A stretch of 64,000 bases of DNA, from the NCBI GenBank assembly GCA_029204225.1, contig CM055111.1, positions 45,769,255 to 45,833,254 of the forward strand. The letters are read 5' to 3'. The notes under the pieces are model-generated. The model made no database searches. It was given only the letters and a program-made list of their open reading frames with translations, and had not been told where the DNA came from. How positions within the stretch are numbered: position 1 is the first letter of the stretch; each line of letters opens with the position of its first letter. The position numbers and the translations under genes were made by a program. Origin of the DNA: Diphasiastrum complanatum. Taxonomy: Eukaryota; Streptophyta; Lycopodiopsida; Lycopodiales; Lycopodiaceae. Below are positions 1 to 12,039 of this stretch, piece after piece.

Positions 1-236
1 GCGAGGGTTCCCAAAAGCTAAATTTTTAGAACCCTTACAGAGCATCAAGATCAACTTACCAACCCTGGCAAAGTGTCTAAATGAAATCAGAGCAGAAATT
101 TAGTGGAAATCACCATGGACATGGCCCCAAACTCAAGATAGGAAGATAATATTTTAATAATCTTCACAACTTAATCTTGCAAAGCATGAGGTGAAGTGGA
201 AAAAATGGACAAGAGTATGTCCTAAGGATAAAATCT

Positions 237-572
237 TTGAACAAAGAATTGGGATCTATAGGAGAGAAGATCCAAGACAATGAATTAGGACAAGTATTAG
301 GAGATGAGTTCTCTAATCTAGTTCAATCTTTTGCTATTCAAGACCAACTTCCATCAATTGATAAATTGCATAATGTTCTTGTGGTCGAGGAGAGTAGGCT
401 TTTACACCTCAAAACAAGAATGGGGTCCTTGTCACTACATAATGGTGATGAGAAAGCAAACTTCACATCTAAAGGCAAAAAGAAGACTCATCCTTTCAAG
501 AAGATCCAAGGCAAGGAGGCCAAGGCAAAGAAGGAGGATCTACCTCCAAATGGAAGCAAAAGAAAGTACTAA
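237..572 (+). pseudogene. Ty1/copia gag fragment
   Basis: The reading frame encodes the C-terminal half of a copia Gag (the UBN2-type region that forms the virus-like particle): GEKIQDNEL, a GDEFSNLVQSFAIQD block, a VVEESRLLHLKTRM helix and a Lys-rich tail. It matches the gag at 21.9-22.8 kb almost residue for residue, so both belong to one family. The N-terminal part and the CCHC zinc knuckle are missing. Sequence jumps within about 80 bases to the middle of reverse transcriptase, so this is an internally deleted element. No LTR is visible in the first 236 bases. Confidence 0.8.
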
Positions 573-639
573 AATGATGATCTTTCCATCATTGCATTTG
601 ATGTACAAAGAAGGCTCATAAGAGCTAATCACAAAGCCA

Positions 640-1365
640 CAAGATGATATCATATTGACAGGAAATGATGGTGAAGGAATAAGAAATGTTAAAGCTTCTT
701 TGTCTAGTGAATTGAAGATGGTAGATCTAGGACTTCTTAAGTTCATACTTGGAATAGAAGCTACTAGAGGTAGTGATTCTACTTTTATAAGTCAATCAAA
801 GTATGCTACTTCCATTCTTGGAAGGTTTGGCATGAAAGATTGTAAGGGGATTGACACCCCTATGGAGCAAGCTTGTAAAGTTACTAATGATTGTGGTGAA
901 GCATCCTTTGAGGACATCACACTCTTTAGGAAGCTAATAGGCTCCTTAATCTATTTGACAATAACTAGACTAGATTTGAGCTATAGTGTAAGCAAGTTAA
1001 GTCAATATATGCAAGTTCCTTTGATGCATCATTGGAAAAGTGCCAAGAGAGTGCTTAGATATGTCTCTTCTACTAGATTTTTTGGCATTCTCTATCAAGG
1101 ATCTAACTTGTACTTGAAGGCAATTTTGGATTCAAGTTTTGCAGCAGACAAGATGGATAGAAGATCCATAAGTGCATTTGTCACTTTTCTTTGTGGAGGA
1201 GTGATATCTTGGCTTTCCAAAAAGCAAGATACAATTTCTCTTTCCTCTTATGAAGCCGAGTACAAGGTATTGACTTCAACAACCAAAGAAATCCTATGGC
1301 TAAGAAGACTTTTGTTCATGGAATGGATGAAACTTATAAATCTAGAAAAAAGTTTTGTTCAATGA
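640..1365 (+). pseudogene. Ty1/copia RT C-terminus and RNase H remnant
   Basis: The frame starts inside the RT catalytic box (DDIILTGN, the DD of YVDD) and continues through FKMVDLG-type, FILGIE, DTPMEQ and LTITRLDLSYSVSKLSQ blocks into RNase H (WLSKKQDTISLSS, EAEYK). In RNase H the usual SDSDFA motif reads LDSSFA, so an acidic catalytic residue is lost. The frame breaks soon after WLRRLL. Polymerase palm, integrase and protease are absent between this and the gag piece just upstream. A dead deletion derivative. Confidence 0.85.
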
Positions 1366-2167
1366 CTTTGATGGTCAAGTGGGAGATCAAGAGGTTGATC
1401 TCAAAGCACTTCAACAACACAAAAGGAAAGGTGGCAATTTGGAGCTAGTCAAGAGCATCAAAGGCAAGTCAAGTGGCAAAGATACTTTAAATCTATTTTT
1501 GCAGGTTATTGAAGACTCAAGTAAGGTCAAGGGAGCAGCAAGGAAGTGTTTTTCAAGTTCAATTTACTTGTTCTATCTCGTGTTTGAGCAATTTCACGTG
1601 AATGTGTGCAAATTGCCAAGATATGGTGAAACTAGTTACATTGTTTTGGATCATTTTGACATTGGAATTGTACTAGGATTCATGGATGGGTTAATTGATG
1701 GAAATGAATGTAAGGGAGGCTCATTATATCACTCATTCATGATCAATTCATCAAGGGTTGATGATATTTTTATGGCAAGATGGAATGGAGGCTCATTCAT
1801 GGATTTTCATGGTGGTGGAGACATATCAAGAAAGGACGATGATGGAGGAGACATGCAAGCATTGGCTAGTCACTCACATTTATTGTTTGGTTTCTATTTT
1901 CCAGAGATTTTAAATTTGAAAGAATGGAGGAATAATTGCATTTACATTCTATTTGGTTCGTCATGTTCTAGTTACATCTTGATACATAAAATTGATGTAA
2001 GAAATAGTGAAGCATCCAATGTGGATACTGTTCTCTATATCAATTATGAAAGTTACTATAAAACCATAGAAAGGAGGTCTATACTTAGGATGGAGATCAT
2101 TATTAAGATGGATCAAATTAGTGGTCAAATCTATGCCAAAACTAGGGAGTGTGAAAAATTCAAATAG
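1355..2167 (+). CDS. hypothetical 270-codon ORF, no recognised family
   Basis: An uninterrupted 813-bp frame, unusually long for this decayed surrounding. It starts where the copia RNase H frame ends. I recognise no domain, signal peptide or membrane span. The start is Lys-rich, a Gly/Asp-rich middle contains two related stretches around GGSLYHSFM and GGSFMDFHGGG, and the C-terminal part has an EASNVDT stretch loosely like EASRVGT in the degenerate copia-like frame at 46.4 kb. It may be a chance frame through the copia 3' region or a captured fragment. No promoter or splice evidence supports expression. Confidence 0.3.
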   Translation: MFNDFDGQVGDQEVDLKALQQHKRKGGNLELVKSIKGKSSGKDTLNLFLQVIEDSSKVKGAARKCFSSSIYLFYLVFEQFHVNVCKLPRYGETSYIVLDHFDIGIVLGFMDGLIDGNECKGGSLYHSFMINSSRVDDIFMARWNGGSFMDFHGGGDISRKDDDGGDMQALASHSHLLFGFYFPEILNLKEWRNNCIYILFGSSCSSYILIHKIDVRNSEASNVDTVLYINYESYYKTIERRSILRMEIIIKMDQISGQIYAKTRECEKFK

Positions 2168-2640
2168 TTTAGTTGATCTATTTTGGCAATTTTGAGGTCA
2201 ATATGAAATTTGAAATTAGAGATAGATTTATATTTTTCAATAAAGGACATAGTATTAACAGGGAAAAATTATATTTTGTATTCTCATTTTATGTGGAGAA
2301 TTCACCTCTTTTGATTCAATGTCCATCTCATGTGTATTTCTCAAGATATCTTGATTTCTAGTAGAATGTCATTTTTATTGTTGATGTTGCATCCACACAT
2401 GTGAAGGATAGTATGATAATGTTGTTGTATGGACCGGGATAGTACCATATTGCATCTTAGTGCTTATGATCATATGTTAGTGATTTATTCAATTCTAGCA
2501 TGTGTAAAGTGATGATTTCTATCTTGTAACTAAATCTAGACGTGCAACCAAATTTGGTCAAGATCTTAGAGATCCATCAAGTATGCTTTGGATCTGATTT
2601 TTTTACATAACATACCATACCCTTGGTGGAAGTAGCAATC
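2168..2640. other. non-coding stretch between retroelement remnants
   Basis: AT-rich sequence without a meaningful ORF except a 62-codon chance frame at 2173-2361. No LTR ends, primer site or tandem repeat seen. Confidence 0.4.
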
Positions 2641-4095
2641 CCCAAGGTGAGTCGATATAACCATTACAACCCAAACTACATAGAACTGATCAAATAAGAG
2701 CTACAAAGGCTACTATGCCAATTTCGTTTATGAAAGTGAGCATACAAAATGGGAATCGCCTATGGTTATAGTACCCAAGAAGAATGGAAAAATGCAAATC
2801 GGTGTGAATCTGAAGGCATTGAATGCGATCACAAAGAAGGATCACTTTCTTCTAGCCTTTATAGAAAGTGTCCTAGATCGAGTAGCTAGAGCAAAAGCCT
2901 ACAGTTTCTTGGATGGTTTCAGCGGCTACAATTACGTAAAAATTTTGCCTAGAGATCATCATAAGACTGCATTTGACGCTGAATGAGAAAGCTACGTCTG
3001 TAAGATGATGCCATTCGGACTTTGCAATGCCCTGAGCACCTTTCAAAGAGTTATGCAAACAACATTACATGCAAGAGTTTCTGGAGATTTTCTTGGATGA
3101 TCTGTGCTTGCATGGACCTAACAACAAGCACCTATCTCAGTTGGAAAAAATCCTAATTCAATGTCACAAGTACCAAATCTCCTTAATTCATAAAAGTATT
3201 AGTTTTGGATGATACACGGCTTGATTTTAGGCCATATTGTATCAAGACATGAAATTGCCAAGATACGAGTACGAATCTTCATTCTAGACTTTGTGGAGTT
3301 AGTCAGAGGCCAATTTACAAACTCATGACGGATCCACATTGGATGGAGGAAGACCGACAGGCTTTCTAGAAGCTCAAAGAACCATCGATATTCATGCCAA
3401 TCTAACGATCGCCCAGTTAGACTATAGAGTTCAATGTGCGTACAGATGCATCGAAGTATGTTTTTGGAGCATCTTGACCCATCCAAGAGAGCACAAAAAT
3501 GATTTTCCAATCTGTTTTGCTAGCCAACAACTCAACAAAGCAGATATGAGCTACTCAACAACAGAGTAGGAGCAACTACAATGATTTTTGTAGTCAAGAA
3601 ATCTAGACATTATTTGATGGCCACCCACTTTGCATTTTATACAAACCATCAACCCTTGTTGTATATGTTGAACAAGACCTGCAATACCAGAAGAATTACT
3701 AGGTGGTTGCTTCTAATTTTGAAGTTTTATTTTAGGATTGTGGTATGTAAGGAAAAACAACATTACATAGTGAATCATGTGTCACAAATCCAATGGAAGG
3801 AGATCGCAACCCAACTTGATGACGAGTTACCAGATGTTGTCTTATTTTACATCAACATTATACCAGATTGGGCTGCATGCATTGTTGAATATTTGATGTA
3901 GGGCCAACCAGAAAAGTCAATATCTAAGATGGAACAACGGAAGCTAGTGTTGAGATCTTGACCTTACCAGCTAATTTTCGGCCAATTGTACCAAAGAGGA
4001 CCCGATGACATCCTTCGAAGATGTGTTCTGCCTCATTGAACCACCAAGATTACCTCACTATCGCATGAAGGCATGGGCGGTGGTCATTTTGCATT
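2640..4095 (+). pseudogene. Ty3/gypsy pol remnant (RT, RNase H, integrase N-terminus)
   Basis: Recognisable in broken frames: IVPKKNGKMQIGVN, LNAITKKDHF, SFLDGFSGYNYVKI (catalytic Asp region) and MPFGLCNALSTFQR of reverse transcriptase at about 2762-3060. RNase H blocks follow (FASQQLNKADMSYSTTE, HFAFYTNHQPLLYMLNK) at 3339-3900, then an integrase zinc-domain-like region (RRCVLPH, HEGMGGGHFA) at about 3950-4095. The order RT-RH-IN is that of Ty3/gypsy. Many stops and frameshifts show it is old and dead. It ends abruptly where the copia LTR starts at 4119. Confidence 0.85.
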
Positions 4096-4118
4096 GGACA
4101 TTATAATTCGCAAAATCT

Positions 4119-4672
4119 TGTGAAAATTGTCAAAATCTCCTAGCTAGTTTTAGGCAAAATTTGGTATTTTTGGCACATAGTTTTGGATCTAACCTTTCAC
4201 ACGTGTAAAAGAGTCCTAGATACTTTTATTTTAGTATATATTTCATATTGAAGAAGTCTAAAACTTCAGGACCTTCGAAATGACACCAAAATCATGTTAT
4301 TTGGACATATTGGCCAAAATTGGCTATTTTAGGCTACTAGTGCCCTAAAATTGGGTCCTAAGTTTTAGAGAGAGGAGAGAGAGTCATCTCTCTCACCTGT
4401 ATTAGGCTGAAATTCGTGGAGAAAAGGTGGAGAAGCCTATTGTATGATTCATTGAGATCAATAGATCATTGTCATTGTTTCTTCCTCCATTGAGAGCATT
4501 GTCATGTGTATTGTCTTCAAGCTTTTGTGTATGACCTTAAGAGGTTTCGAAAAGTGGTAGGCTGCTGTTGGGAGCCCTGTTTGTTGCTATTTTTGGCTGC
4601 CATTAGTACCTTTTATTAGTTTCTTTTGTCTCTTGAATGCTTTGTCAAGCTCATGTGTATCAAAGGTAGCAT
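4119..4672 (+). repeat. 5' LTR of copia family 1 (3' end deleted)
   Basis: Starts TGTGAAAATTGTCA, the same start as the LTRs at 30959-31613 (- strand) and about 43490-44146. Homology runs to a GGTAGCAT stretch; there the sequence jumps to the leader (ATCAAGTTCTAGCATG), skipping the LTR end and primer-binding site that the 31-kb copy retains. About 550 of about 655 bp remain. Contains a CACACGTGT motif near 4198. Confidence 0.8.
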
Positions 4673-5766
4673 ATCAAGTTCTAGCATGATTATGCATTGC
4701 ATTGTTGATCAAATCTTACTAACCTTCGTTTTGTGAGTTGAACTTGTAGATCCAAAGCGTATTTCAGGTCTATTGAAGATCAAAGATTGAGAAGAAGCTA
4801 TTTTTGATCAGATCATCACATCTAATCATTTGTTGATTGTGAGGCTTGTGCATATTCAATACTAACAATGTTCTTTCCATTATATTATTGACAATCTCCA
4901 TTTTTTGGATGAACATTCTCCTTAAGTGGATGAACCTTCCCCTTAAGTGGATGACAAATGCTCTTTGGAGTGAGTTTGTAATTCTCCTAAAGGCTGATCA
5001 AAGCTCCCATTTGGATGAAAGATCCCCCCTTTTTGGGTGAACATATTGTAAGCTCCATTGTGAAGGTCATATTGTAAGATTGTCATCAATTTTGGCATAA
5101 ATTTTGGTGTACTTTGTTGAGCATGTAAGTAATTCTCCTTATGTAATTTGATTGGAGCATTTTTTGGAGGGTTTTAACCATTACGCAAATGTGCTTTTAG
5201 GTTCTTAATAGGTTGAGGAACATTCTCATTTGAAGTGATCTTAGATCTACATCTAAACATCAAGATTTGACAAGCTAGTGAAGCTAGTCTTGTGATTCAC
5301 TAAGTGTGCTCTTTCATTCACCTCTCAAGCTTGTATTTATCACTTGATGGAGTTTATAAACTTTAGAAGTGTGGTTTACATGTGGTTTTATAGGTTGAAT
5401 CAATATCTTAGTGTGTTGATCAAGTTTGTTCAATTCTAGGGATTCTTGGCAGCCTAGTCTTGTGTATTTTCTAAGAATGCAAGTAGCTCTTCACACCATA
5501 ACTTGATTTGGTCACTTGCTGGAAAGTTTGAGAGCTTAAAAAAGAGTGTGTTTAGGTTGGTTTGAGTTTGTAGTCATTTTTAGTGTGTGCAAAGTGTTGC
5601 ATGTGTCTCAATCTTCCTTTCTATGCTTGGAAACCAGCCAGATTCAAGATAGAAGTGTTTTAGGGTCCTAGATCATCTGAGATCTCCTTATCCATCATTT
5701 GTTGAGAGAAAAGTGAGTTCTAGATGCATTAGAATAGAGCCTAAAAGTTGAGGAATCATTATATTC
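4673..5766 (+). other. copia family 1 untranslated leader
   Basis: About 1.1 kb between the truncated LTR and the gag ATG, collinear with 29785-30900 on the opposite strand. No coding potential seen. It includes a small internal repeat on the theme GTGGATGAAC(A/C)TTC near 4905-4950. Confidence 0.65.
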
Positions 5767-7435
5767 ATGGCTTCCAATGGTGGGATCATGTTAGAAACTA
5801 ATGCTAGATTGAATTCATCAAACTACTCTACTTGTAAAGTGAGGATGGAGTCCTTACTTGAGTTGAATGAACTCATGAACATAGTTGCAGGAACTGAAGA
5901 GAGACCACCCACAGTTCAAGAGCAACAAAGGTTTGATAAGAAGGCTAAAAGGGCTCTTCATATCATTAAAATGAATGTTACCAATGGACTTCTCAAGGAA
6001 GTTGGTAAGTGTCATTGTGCAAGTGAGGCATGGAATGCCTTGAAGAAGCTCTTTGAATCAAAGTCCACTTCTAGAGTATTGATCCTAAGGAGGAAAATAC
6101 TCTAGTAGACAAAGAGAGGGAGAAAGTGCTCATGCATTTGTCTTGAGGGTTAAGTCCTTAAGTGATGATCTAGCATGCATTGATGAAAGCATAAAAGATG
6201 GTGAAATAGTCTAGGTTATGTTGAATGGTTTGCTAGATGAACATGCTAACCTTGTGCAAAGTTTTGCCATACAAAGAGTCTTGCCAAGTGTAGTCGACTT
6301 GCAAGAAATCTTACTGGTTGAAGAACATATATTGCAATCAAAGCTTGCAAGGTGGAGGTGAAGAGGCTTTCTTCACAAAAGGCAAATCCAAAGGAAAAGA
6401 CAAAGGCAAAGGGAAATGGTCCAAAGGTGGTAACTCGGATCATGATGATCACTCTTCCTCCTCCTCTTCTAATTCTTTTAAAAAGAAAGATAAGTCAAAG
6501 TTCAAGTGCTTTTATTGTGGGATAAAAGGTCATTCTGCTAAAGAATGTCATAAGAAGAAAAGAGAGCAAGGTGAGAGGCAAGGAAATCTGGCAATAGATG
6601 AAGAAGAGCATAGCATTTGTGAAAATCTTGTTATGACTTCAAGTTTGCTTGCACATATAGATGGGAAACATCATCTATATTGCAAATGATGGTCAATGTG
6701 ACATCAAAGGCATAGGCACAATTCCTATTTCTCTTTCAACAAATAGGAAAACTAATCTTGAAATTGTATTGTACATTCCTTCAATCACTAAGAACTTGCT
6801 TAGTGTTATTCAAATAATTGACAAGGGGATTGATGTTGAGTTCATTGGAGATGCTTGTTTGTTATGTAAATGTGAAACCTTGATTGCTCAAGGAAGGAGG
6901 CATGGGAAGCTTTTCAAATTGGATGCATGTGTGATCTCTAAGCATGAAGGATGTATGGCTAGGGAACAATTGAAAAACCAAGAAGTTTGGCATAAGAGGT
7001 TGGGCCATCCCAGCTTAAAATTCTTATAGGTAATGGCAAAGAAAGAGCATGTTCTTGGTCTTCCTAAAAGTCTTCTTGCAAACAATGTTTGTGAACATTG
7101 TGCCTTGTCCAAATCTCATAGACTTGCTGATTCTAGATCTACTTCTAGATCTAAAGATGTTTTTCAACTTGTGCATTCTGATATTCATTCTTCTAGTACA
7201 ACTAGCAATGGTGGGGCAAAGATGTATGCAACTTTCATTGATGACTTTAGTAGGTATACTTGGGTCTATCTTCTTAAAACAAAGGATGAAGTGTTTGCCA
7301 CATTTGTCAAGTTCAAGAATGAAATGGAAAACCAATTCAATACAAAGATAAAATACTTAAGATCAGATATGGAGGAGAATACACTTCAACTAAGTTCAAA
7401 TATTTTTGCATAACACATGGGATTAACCGGAGTAC
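5767..7435 (+). pseudogene. Ty1/copia gag-protease-integrase remnant (family 1)
   Basis: The gag ATG at 5767 (MASNGGIMLE) matches the start of the long ORF at 29784 on the other strand. Gag is open for 112 codons, then stops. Further blocks in shifting frames are: Lys/Gly-rich tail and CFYCGIKGHSAKECH zinc knuckle (about 6510-6555), pre-integrase WHKRLGHPSLKFL (about 6990), and integrase start VHSDIHSSSTTSNGG with FIDDFSRYTWVYLL (about 7170-7275). Compared with the 29-kb copy, the segment with the protease active site (WWIDSGASSH) is missing at about 6660 and the frame shifts. The copy ends near YFCITHGI at about 7430, joined to gypsy sequence. Confidence 0.9.
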
Positions 7436-7519
7436 TCTTCTACAATTATGCCATAAAGAACTTCATAAACTTTGTAAGACTCACCTATTAGTTGTGCATT
7501 CACTTGCCACTGAGAAAGC

Positions 7520-8725
7520 ATGTCGCAATGGCCACAAATAATACCAAGTTGCGCACCGAGCTAGAATAGCTCAAGCAAGAACTTCAAGTGGTGCAGCAAC
7601 ACATAGATGCTGAAAAGGCCAGAGTCTTGAAGATGGAACAACACGAGATAGCACTATAGAAATATATTGAAACACTCTACAAGTCGATGATGGACCCACT
7701 CGCCCTACTCCAGGGCCAGTTTCAAATTGCTGAAACAAAAAATTCATGGTTGGTAGCGAACATCGATGCTTTGCAAAGAGAAAAGAGAGAATGGCGAGCC
7801 TAGCCGGTGCCGACTACACGGCCACTCACCTAGCATATAGCCAATTTTTTGGCCTAGCAGGTACAACTTTTTTAAACGACATTGATGGATTATCAAGTCG
7901 CATTCGACCAGTACTGAAAATAGACACAACAAGAGCTATCAAAACTTCAAAGCCGCACTATGAGAATGGCAGAAGCAGATAACACAACAACAACCAATGC
8001 CCCATGTGGTAATTCCACCCCCACCTCAGTTTGATGTTGCTCATATCATACAAAGTGAAGATCAAGGGTCAGATTCACAGCAACGAGACAGGATCAAGGG
8101 CAAGAGCAGAGCATAGTGCCATGGAGGAGCAACCCGCATCCTCAACATAAAGTTCTCGATCAGTTTTGGCCCCAGAGCCTTCAAAAAGCCCAAAAGCATG
8201 GAGGAGAAAATAAATGTATTTCTATATACATATCTATACGAATCCTCATGCAATGGGTGGCCGATCTCTTTTATTGCCAAAGAAGTAAAGGGTAAAGAAG
8301 TTCCTTGCATCCCGGTGTTGGCACCACAACCTGCATGGAGGCAATACATTTTGGAGCGCACACCTTCAACCATCAGGGTGTATGTGTCTAGTTTGCGAGC
8401 CCTCAGAAAAAATCCCCACTACATTTCTATTCTAAGGTGTAGAAAGTGGGCATAATGTGCCACACCTTTGGACCAAATTATTGTGAAAATATTAAAATGA
8501 CCAAAGATTCATTCGGAGCATGGATGGGACACAAATGTGCCAAAAGGGCTCTCATCCAAGTTTTCCAGCAATATCTCAAGTGCGCAACAGTTCACGTGGC
8601 AGCTGAATTCGCTCGTGACCTGGAATTTTTTATGAAGCTCCCCACCAAATGGGACGATTTCTTCTTTGCCATAGTTTTTGATCCTAATAAAGCCTTGGCA
8701 TCTCACAACATTGAAGACTAGCTTC
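7520..8725 (+). pseudogene. Ty3/gypsy ORF3-like protein, copy 1 (coiled coil plus C-terminal domain)
   Basis: Broken copy of the protein seen better at 25.8-27.3 and 47.0-48.7 kb. Visible parts: Gln/Leu/Glu-rich helical stretch (LKQELQVVQQH, KARVLKMEQHE) from about 7540; a Pro-rich piece near 8010-8030; and the C-terminal domain start PRAFKKPKSMEEKIN at about 8175-8210, continuing as SSCNGWPISFIAKEVKGKE and RTPSTIRVYVSS. The later block KWDDFFFAIVFDPNKALAS lies at about 8645-8705. Several stops interrupt it. Function unknown. It sits directly upstream of a gypsy-type LTR, as do the other copies where the 3' side is preserved. Confidence 0.6.
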
Positions 8726-8980
8726 AAATGACCTGATTGTACTATAGAACAGTGATGCTAGGCCCACCATGGCCCAATAAGTTCTAGAGCTGGATTGTCC
8801 AATTTTGGTTGGAGGGCGTCCATAACGTTTTTTTTTCCCACCCGCAGATGAGCATAACTACGAGCAACTTGACTTCATGGAACAAATCACTGGCTATCTT
8901 ATAAAGCGTCGTCACGAAACCTGGGGCCTTTACTAGCTCCATAATGCCGAGGGACCGACAATATTTCAAATCAGAGGCCT

Positions 8981-9480
8981 TGTTGTGTGTACTATTTGTA
9001 CATAAATAAACAGGCCCAGAAAAAATGGCAACAAATAGAAAAATAATTTTCAAGAAATAGGAAATAGGTGCAAGGGTCGTGGAGCCCATAATCCAACATG
9101 AACACACTTATAGAATGATGTACCATGGAATAAAATAGACTTGGGCCATGTAAATAAAATAATGTAGAAAGCCCAAAGTCTAAGCTGTAAAGTTTCAAGT
9201 TAATAGTCAAAGTCAAATTGGTAGTAGTTGAGATGTGCTTCTTTGTGCACCTTAGCATTAGTTGTGTTTTCTCTGAAGGGCTAGGATTTTGACCCTTCCC
9301 TAAAAAAAATAGCCAATAGAATCACAGGGGGCAAGGGCCTCCCCAAGAATAAAAAGGCATCTCATGTACTCCACTTTTATGCTTAATAGAGAGGAGGAGA
9401 CTCTACCAATTTGGCAATCCAAGCATCCTCATGTGCTTTGCTTTCCTTTCTAATGTTGTTTTTTGTGTGTGTGGATGTTT
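8981..9480 (+). repeat. LTR of the ORF3-bearing gypsy family, copy 1 (end approximate)
   Basis: Begins TGTTGTGTGTACTATTTG; sister copies begin at 42712 and 48722. A conserved TGCCGAGGGACCG box lies about 25-35 bp upstream of the start in all three. Later shared parts are an AGCCAATA-like box, a GGGGCAAGGGCC stretch, a TATA-like AATAAAAAGG and a transcript-start-like region with CATCCTCATGTGC. The 3' limit is not determined. Confidence 0.6.
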
Positions 9481-9829
9481 TTATTGTGAAATACTAGAGC
9501 ATGTAAAAGCCCAATACATGAGCAAGCAATTTGCACAAAGAATGCGAGGAAGAAACAAAGTTAAGAATAAATAATCAAACATGAATGCCAATCAAGCAAA
9601 CAATTTTGTGAATGAAACTGCAGCCTATGCTCTAATTTCAAAGAATTAGGACAATTCAAGTGATGACTAGTATGCAACTTATGCAATGGATATAATTTTG
9701 AGATATTTTAATGGCACATTTAGCTATGGGCTTGAATATGTTAGATCTTTACATTTCACTGTACAAAAATGTTGTGATGTTAAGTGATATACAAGAGCAT
9801 TAATTTGTTTCAAATTATGTTTTTGCTCT
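9481..9829. other. non-coding spacer
   Basis: AT-rich. No ORF, repeat or element boundary recognised. Confidence 0.4.
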
Positions 9830-10255
9830 AGGTATCCAACAATCTTATGGGCCAGCAAGAAACATCCTCAACTGAAGCTAAGTACATGACAAAAACAAAT
9901 GCAACATGTGAGAGTAGTTACGTAGGTTGCTTGCAGAATGTCAAAAAGTACAGGTTGATGCATCTTCCATTTTGATAACTTGAGTTGCATAGAAATTGCT
10001 AAGGACATAGTTCTTCTTACTCGCACTAAAACATATAGAAGTTTACTATCACTTTATTCGTAATAAAATCCACAAACAAACACGTTGCATATATTTTGAC
10101 AGAGGGCCTTAGCAAAGAAAAGTGAAACTTATCTATCCGCAAACAAACACTTGCATATATATCTTGATAGAGGGCCTTAGCAAAGAAAAGTTTGAAAAGT
10201 TCATATGTGTGTTTTACATTAAGCATAATTGGCTAGTCATTAAGGGGGAGCAACG
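9830..10255 (+). pseudogene. Ty1/copia RNase H tail and polypurine tract
   Basis: Degenerate frames give STEAKYMT, LLAECQKVQVDASSI, NLSCIEIAKD and TRTKHIEVYYHFIR, the end of a copia RNase H, then GLSKEKFEKF, the usual C-terminal tail. A purine run AAGGGGGAGCA follows at about 10240-10250, the expected site for plus-strand priming. This copia lineage differs from the others in the window. No clear LTR follows. Confidence 0.75.
10068..10197 (+). repeat. imperfect tandem duplication inside the copia tail
   Basis: Two neighbouring copies, at about 10070-10127 and 10138-10195, share ACAAACAAACAC, TTGCATATAT and GAGGGCCTTAGCAAAGAAAA. The duplicated part encodes the TEGLSKEKF end of RNase H. Confidence 0.75.
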
Positions 10256-11977
10256 TAGAAAATTTGAGAGACACTAATGTCTGGTTGGTCTAAGTGTATA
10301 TTGTGCACCTTTCATCATTACTAATTCTTTGTTATTTAGCTTAATTTAAGTGGAATCTCACAAGGCCCATGTGAGTAAGTAGCACCTCATTGAATTTTGC
10401 TTTTAGAGCACTTAGAAATGTAGACCAATTCTACTGAAGTTGTACTTTCAGTTACTCAATTACTTGAATAGAATGTTGCTACTTCAAGTTGAGGTGCTCT
10501 TATGTGAATACTTTTGTAGTCTTGCTATTTTCGTGTAAGTGTGGTTGTAGTTGTGACAGATGATTAGCAACCTTCACTTGAGATATTTTAGGGCATGCCA
10601 TTTTTTAAACTCAAGAGTACTTTCTAAATAACATTCAAAATGATGGGATAGTTTAAAATTTCCCCTTAAAAATCAATCTTTTAAAAAATGTTATATGACA
10701 AATTTACAAAGGAGAATTGAGATGAAATGTGTCTTGCTTATTTAGGTTTCTAACAGTAATAGAAGATATAAAACCAACTTGCTTGTAACATTTCAAAAAA
10801 TAAAAAAAGTGTTATAATTGTCATGAAGTTTCAAATCAAAGATCTACTACCTCAACAATTAATTTAGGATTGAAATAAAAAAAAAATTAAATATGAGTTA
10901 AGAAAAATTTGTAAGTTAAAAACATCGTAATTAAATATCACAATAAGCTTTGCCTTCCTAAGGGCATTCAAATAGCTAAATAAAATATAACAAGAACAAA
11001 GATCACATTTTAGAAAAAAAAAATCATTTTAATGCTTAAACTCAACTTAGAATAACGCCTAAGCTTTTAGCAAATCGTCACAAGAGCTTACTCTATTGCA
11101 ACAAAGCTCCCAAACATTTATTAAAAATCTTTAGTAATACTTTGCTCAAGAAATGCTTATGAACTAGATAGCGTTCTTGAGGACAAGGAATACGAGATGT
11201 AGTATGGCCGAGTGGGAGAGCTATGAGGACGACTACATCCATATTCCTCCTCATGAACTCTATCTAACATATTATCATGAGGATCTCATTTTACATCCTA
11301 ATTTGACTACTTTACATCCACATATGTCACATCTTAGCTAAAAATGTGTGTATTTATGAAAAGGCCCTCCTGACAACCAATGACAATGGAACACATCACC
11401 GATAAAGCTCCTCAAGGTGACACATCATCAACAAAGATCCTCATGACTAATATGATTCATGAACTTCAACATGGATATGGTCATAAATTATGTGACCGAG
11501 GCATTATCATGTCCCACATCCCCATGAATAAATGATTGTTTTGTAGCCGAGTGCTCCAGAAACCCTTTTGAGATCGGTTACTAAAGGTTTTCTGTGTTTT
11601 GACAATTGTTACTCATCAAAGGGATTACATGTCTTACGGAACTTCGGGCCTTGCCTATGACTCTTTACAAAGCAAATGTCATTGACTCATTTACATTACT
11701 CATTCCATTGCATAAAGGATAGTGGGTGCTTTTTCACATGACTATTATGGAGTAGATTTGCATTTGAAAAACATAATCAACTTTGTAGACACTGAACGTT
11801 TTCCAAAAGACCATTGTGAAGCAAAATTTGCATGTGCAAAACATAATCACCCTTGAAAATGGTGAGTCGCCCATACTGCCTTTTAAGCAGTCTGAAATAT
11901 GAGCAGAAAATGTCGCAACTTAGGGTTGTATAAAATTTTGTCTTCATAATATGTAAGATATCAGTTTTTAAGAAATT
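10256..11977. other. non-coding AT-rich region
   Basis: No ORF with recognisable content, no LTR ends, no primer site. Contains A-runs and scattered simple sequence. I see nothing that supports a gene. Confidence 0.5.
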
Positions 11978-12039
11978 ATGCAGATTCTAGTCCTATACTC
12001 CCTAGCTCTTCCCTTTTGCTCTCAGGTTATATGTCAACA

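Noticed and set aside
11200-11225. ATGGCCGAGTGG, like the A box of a tRNA-Leu or tRNA-Ser gene
   Set aside because: No B box or cloverleaf follows within tRNA distance, so no tRNA gene is called.
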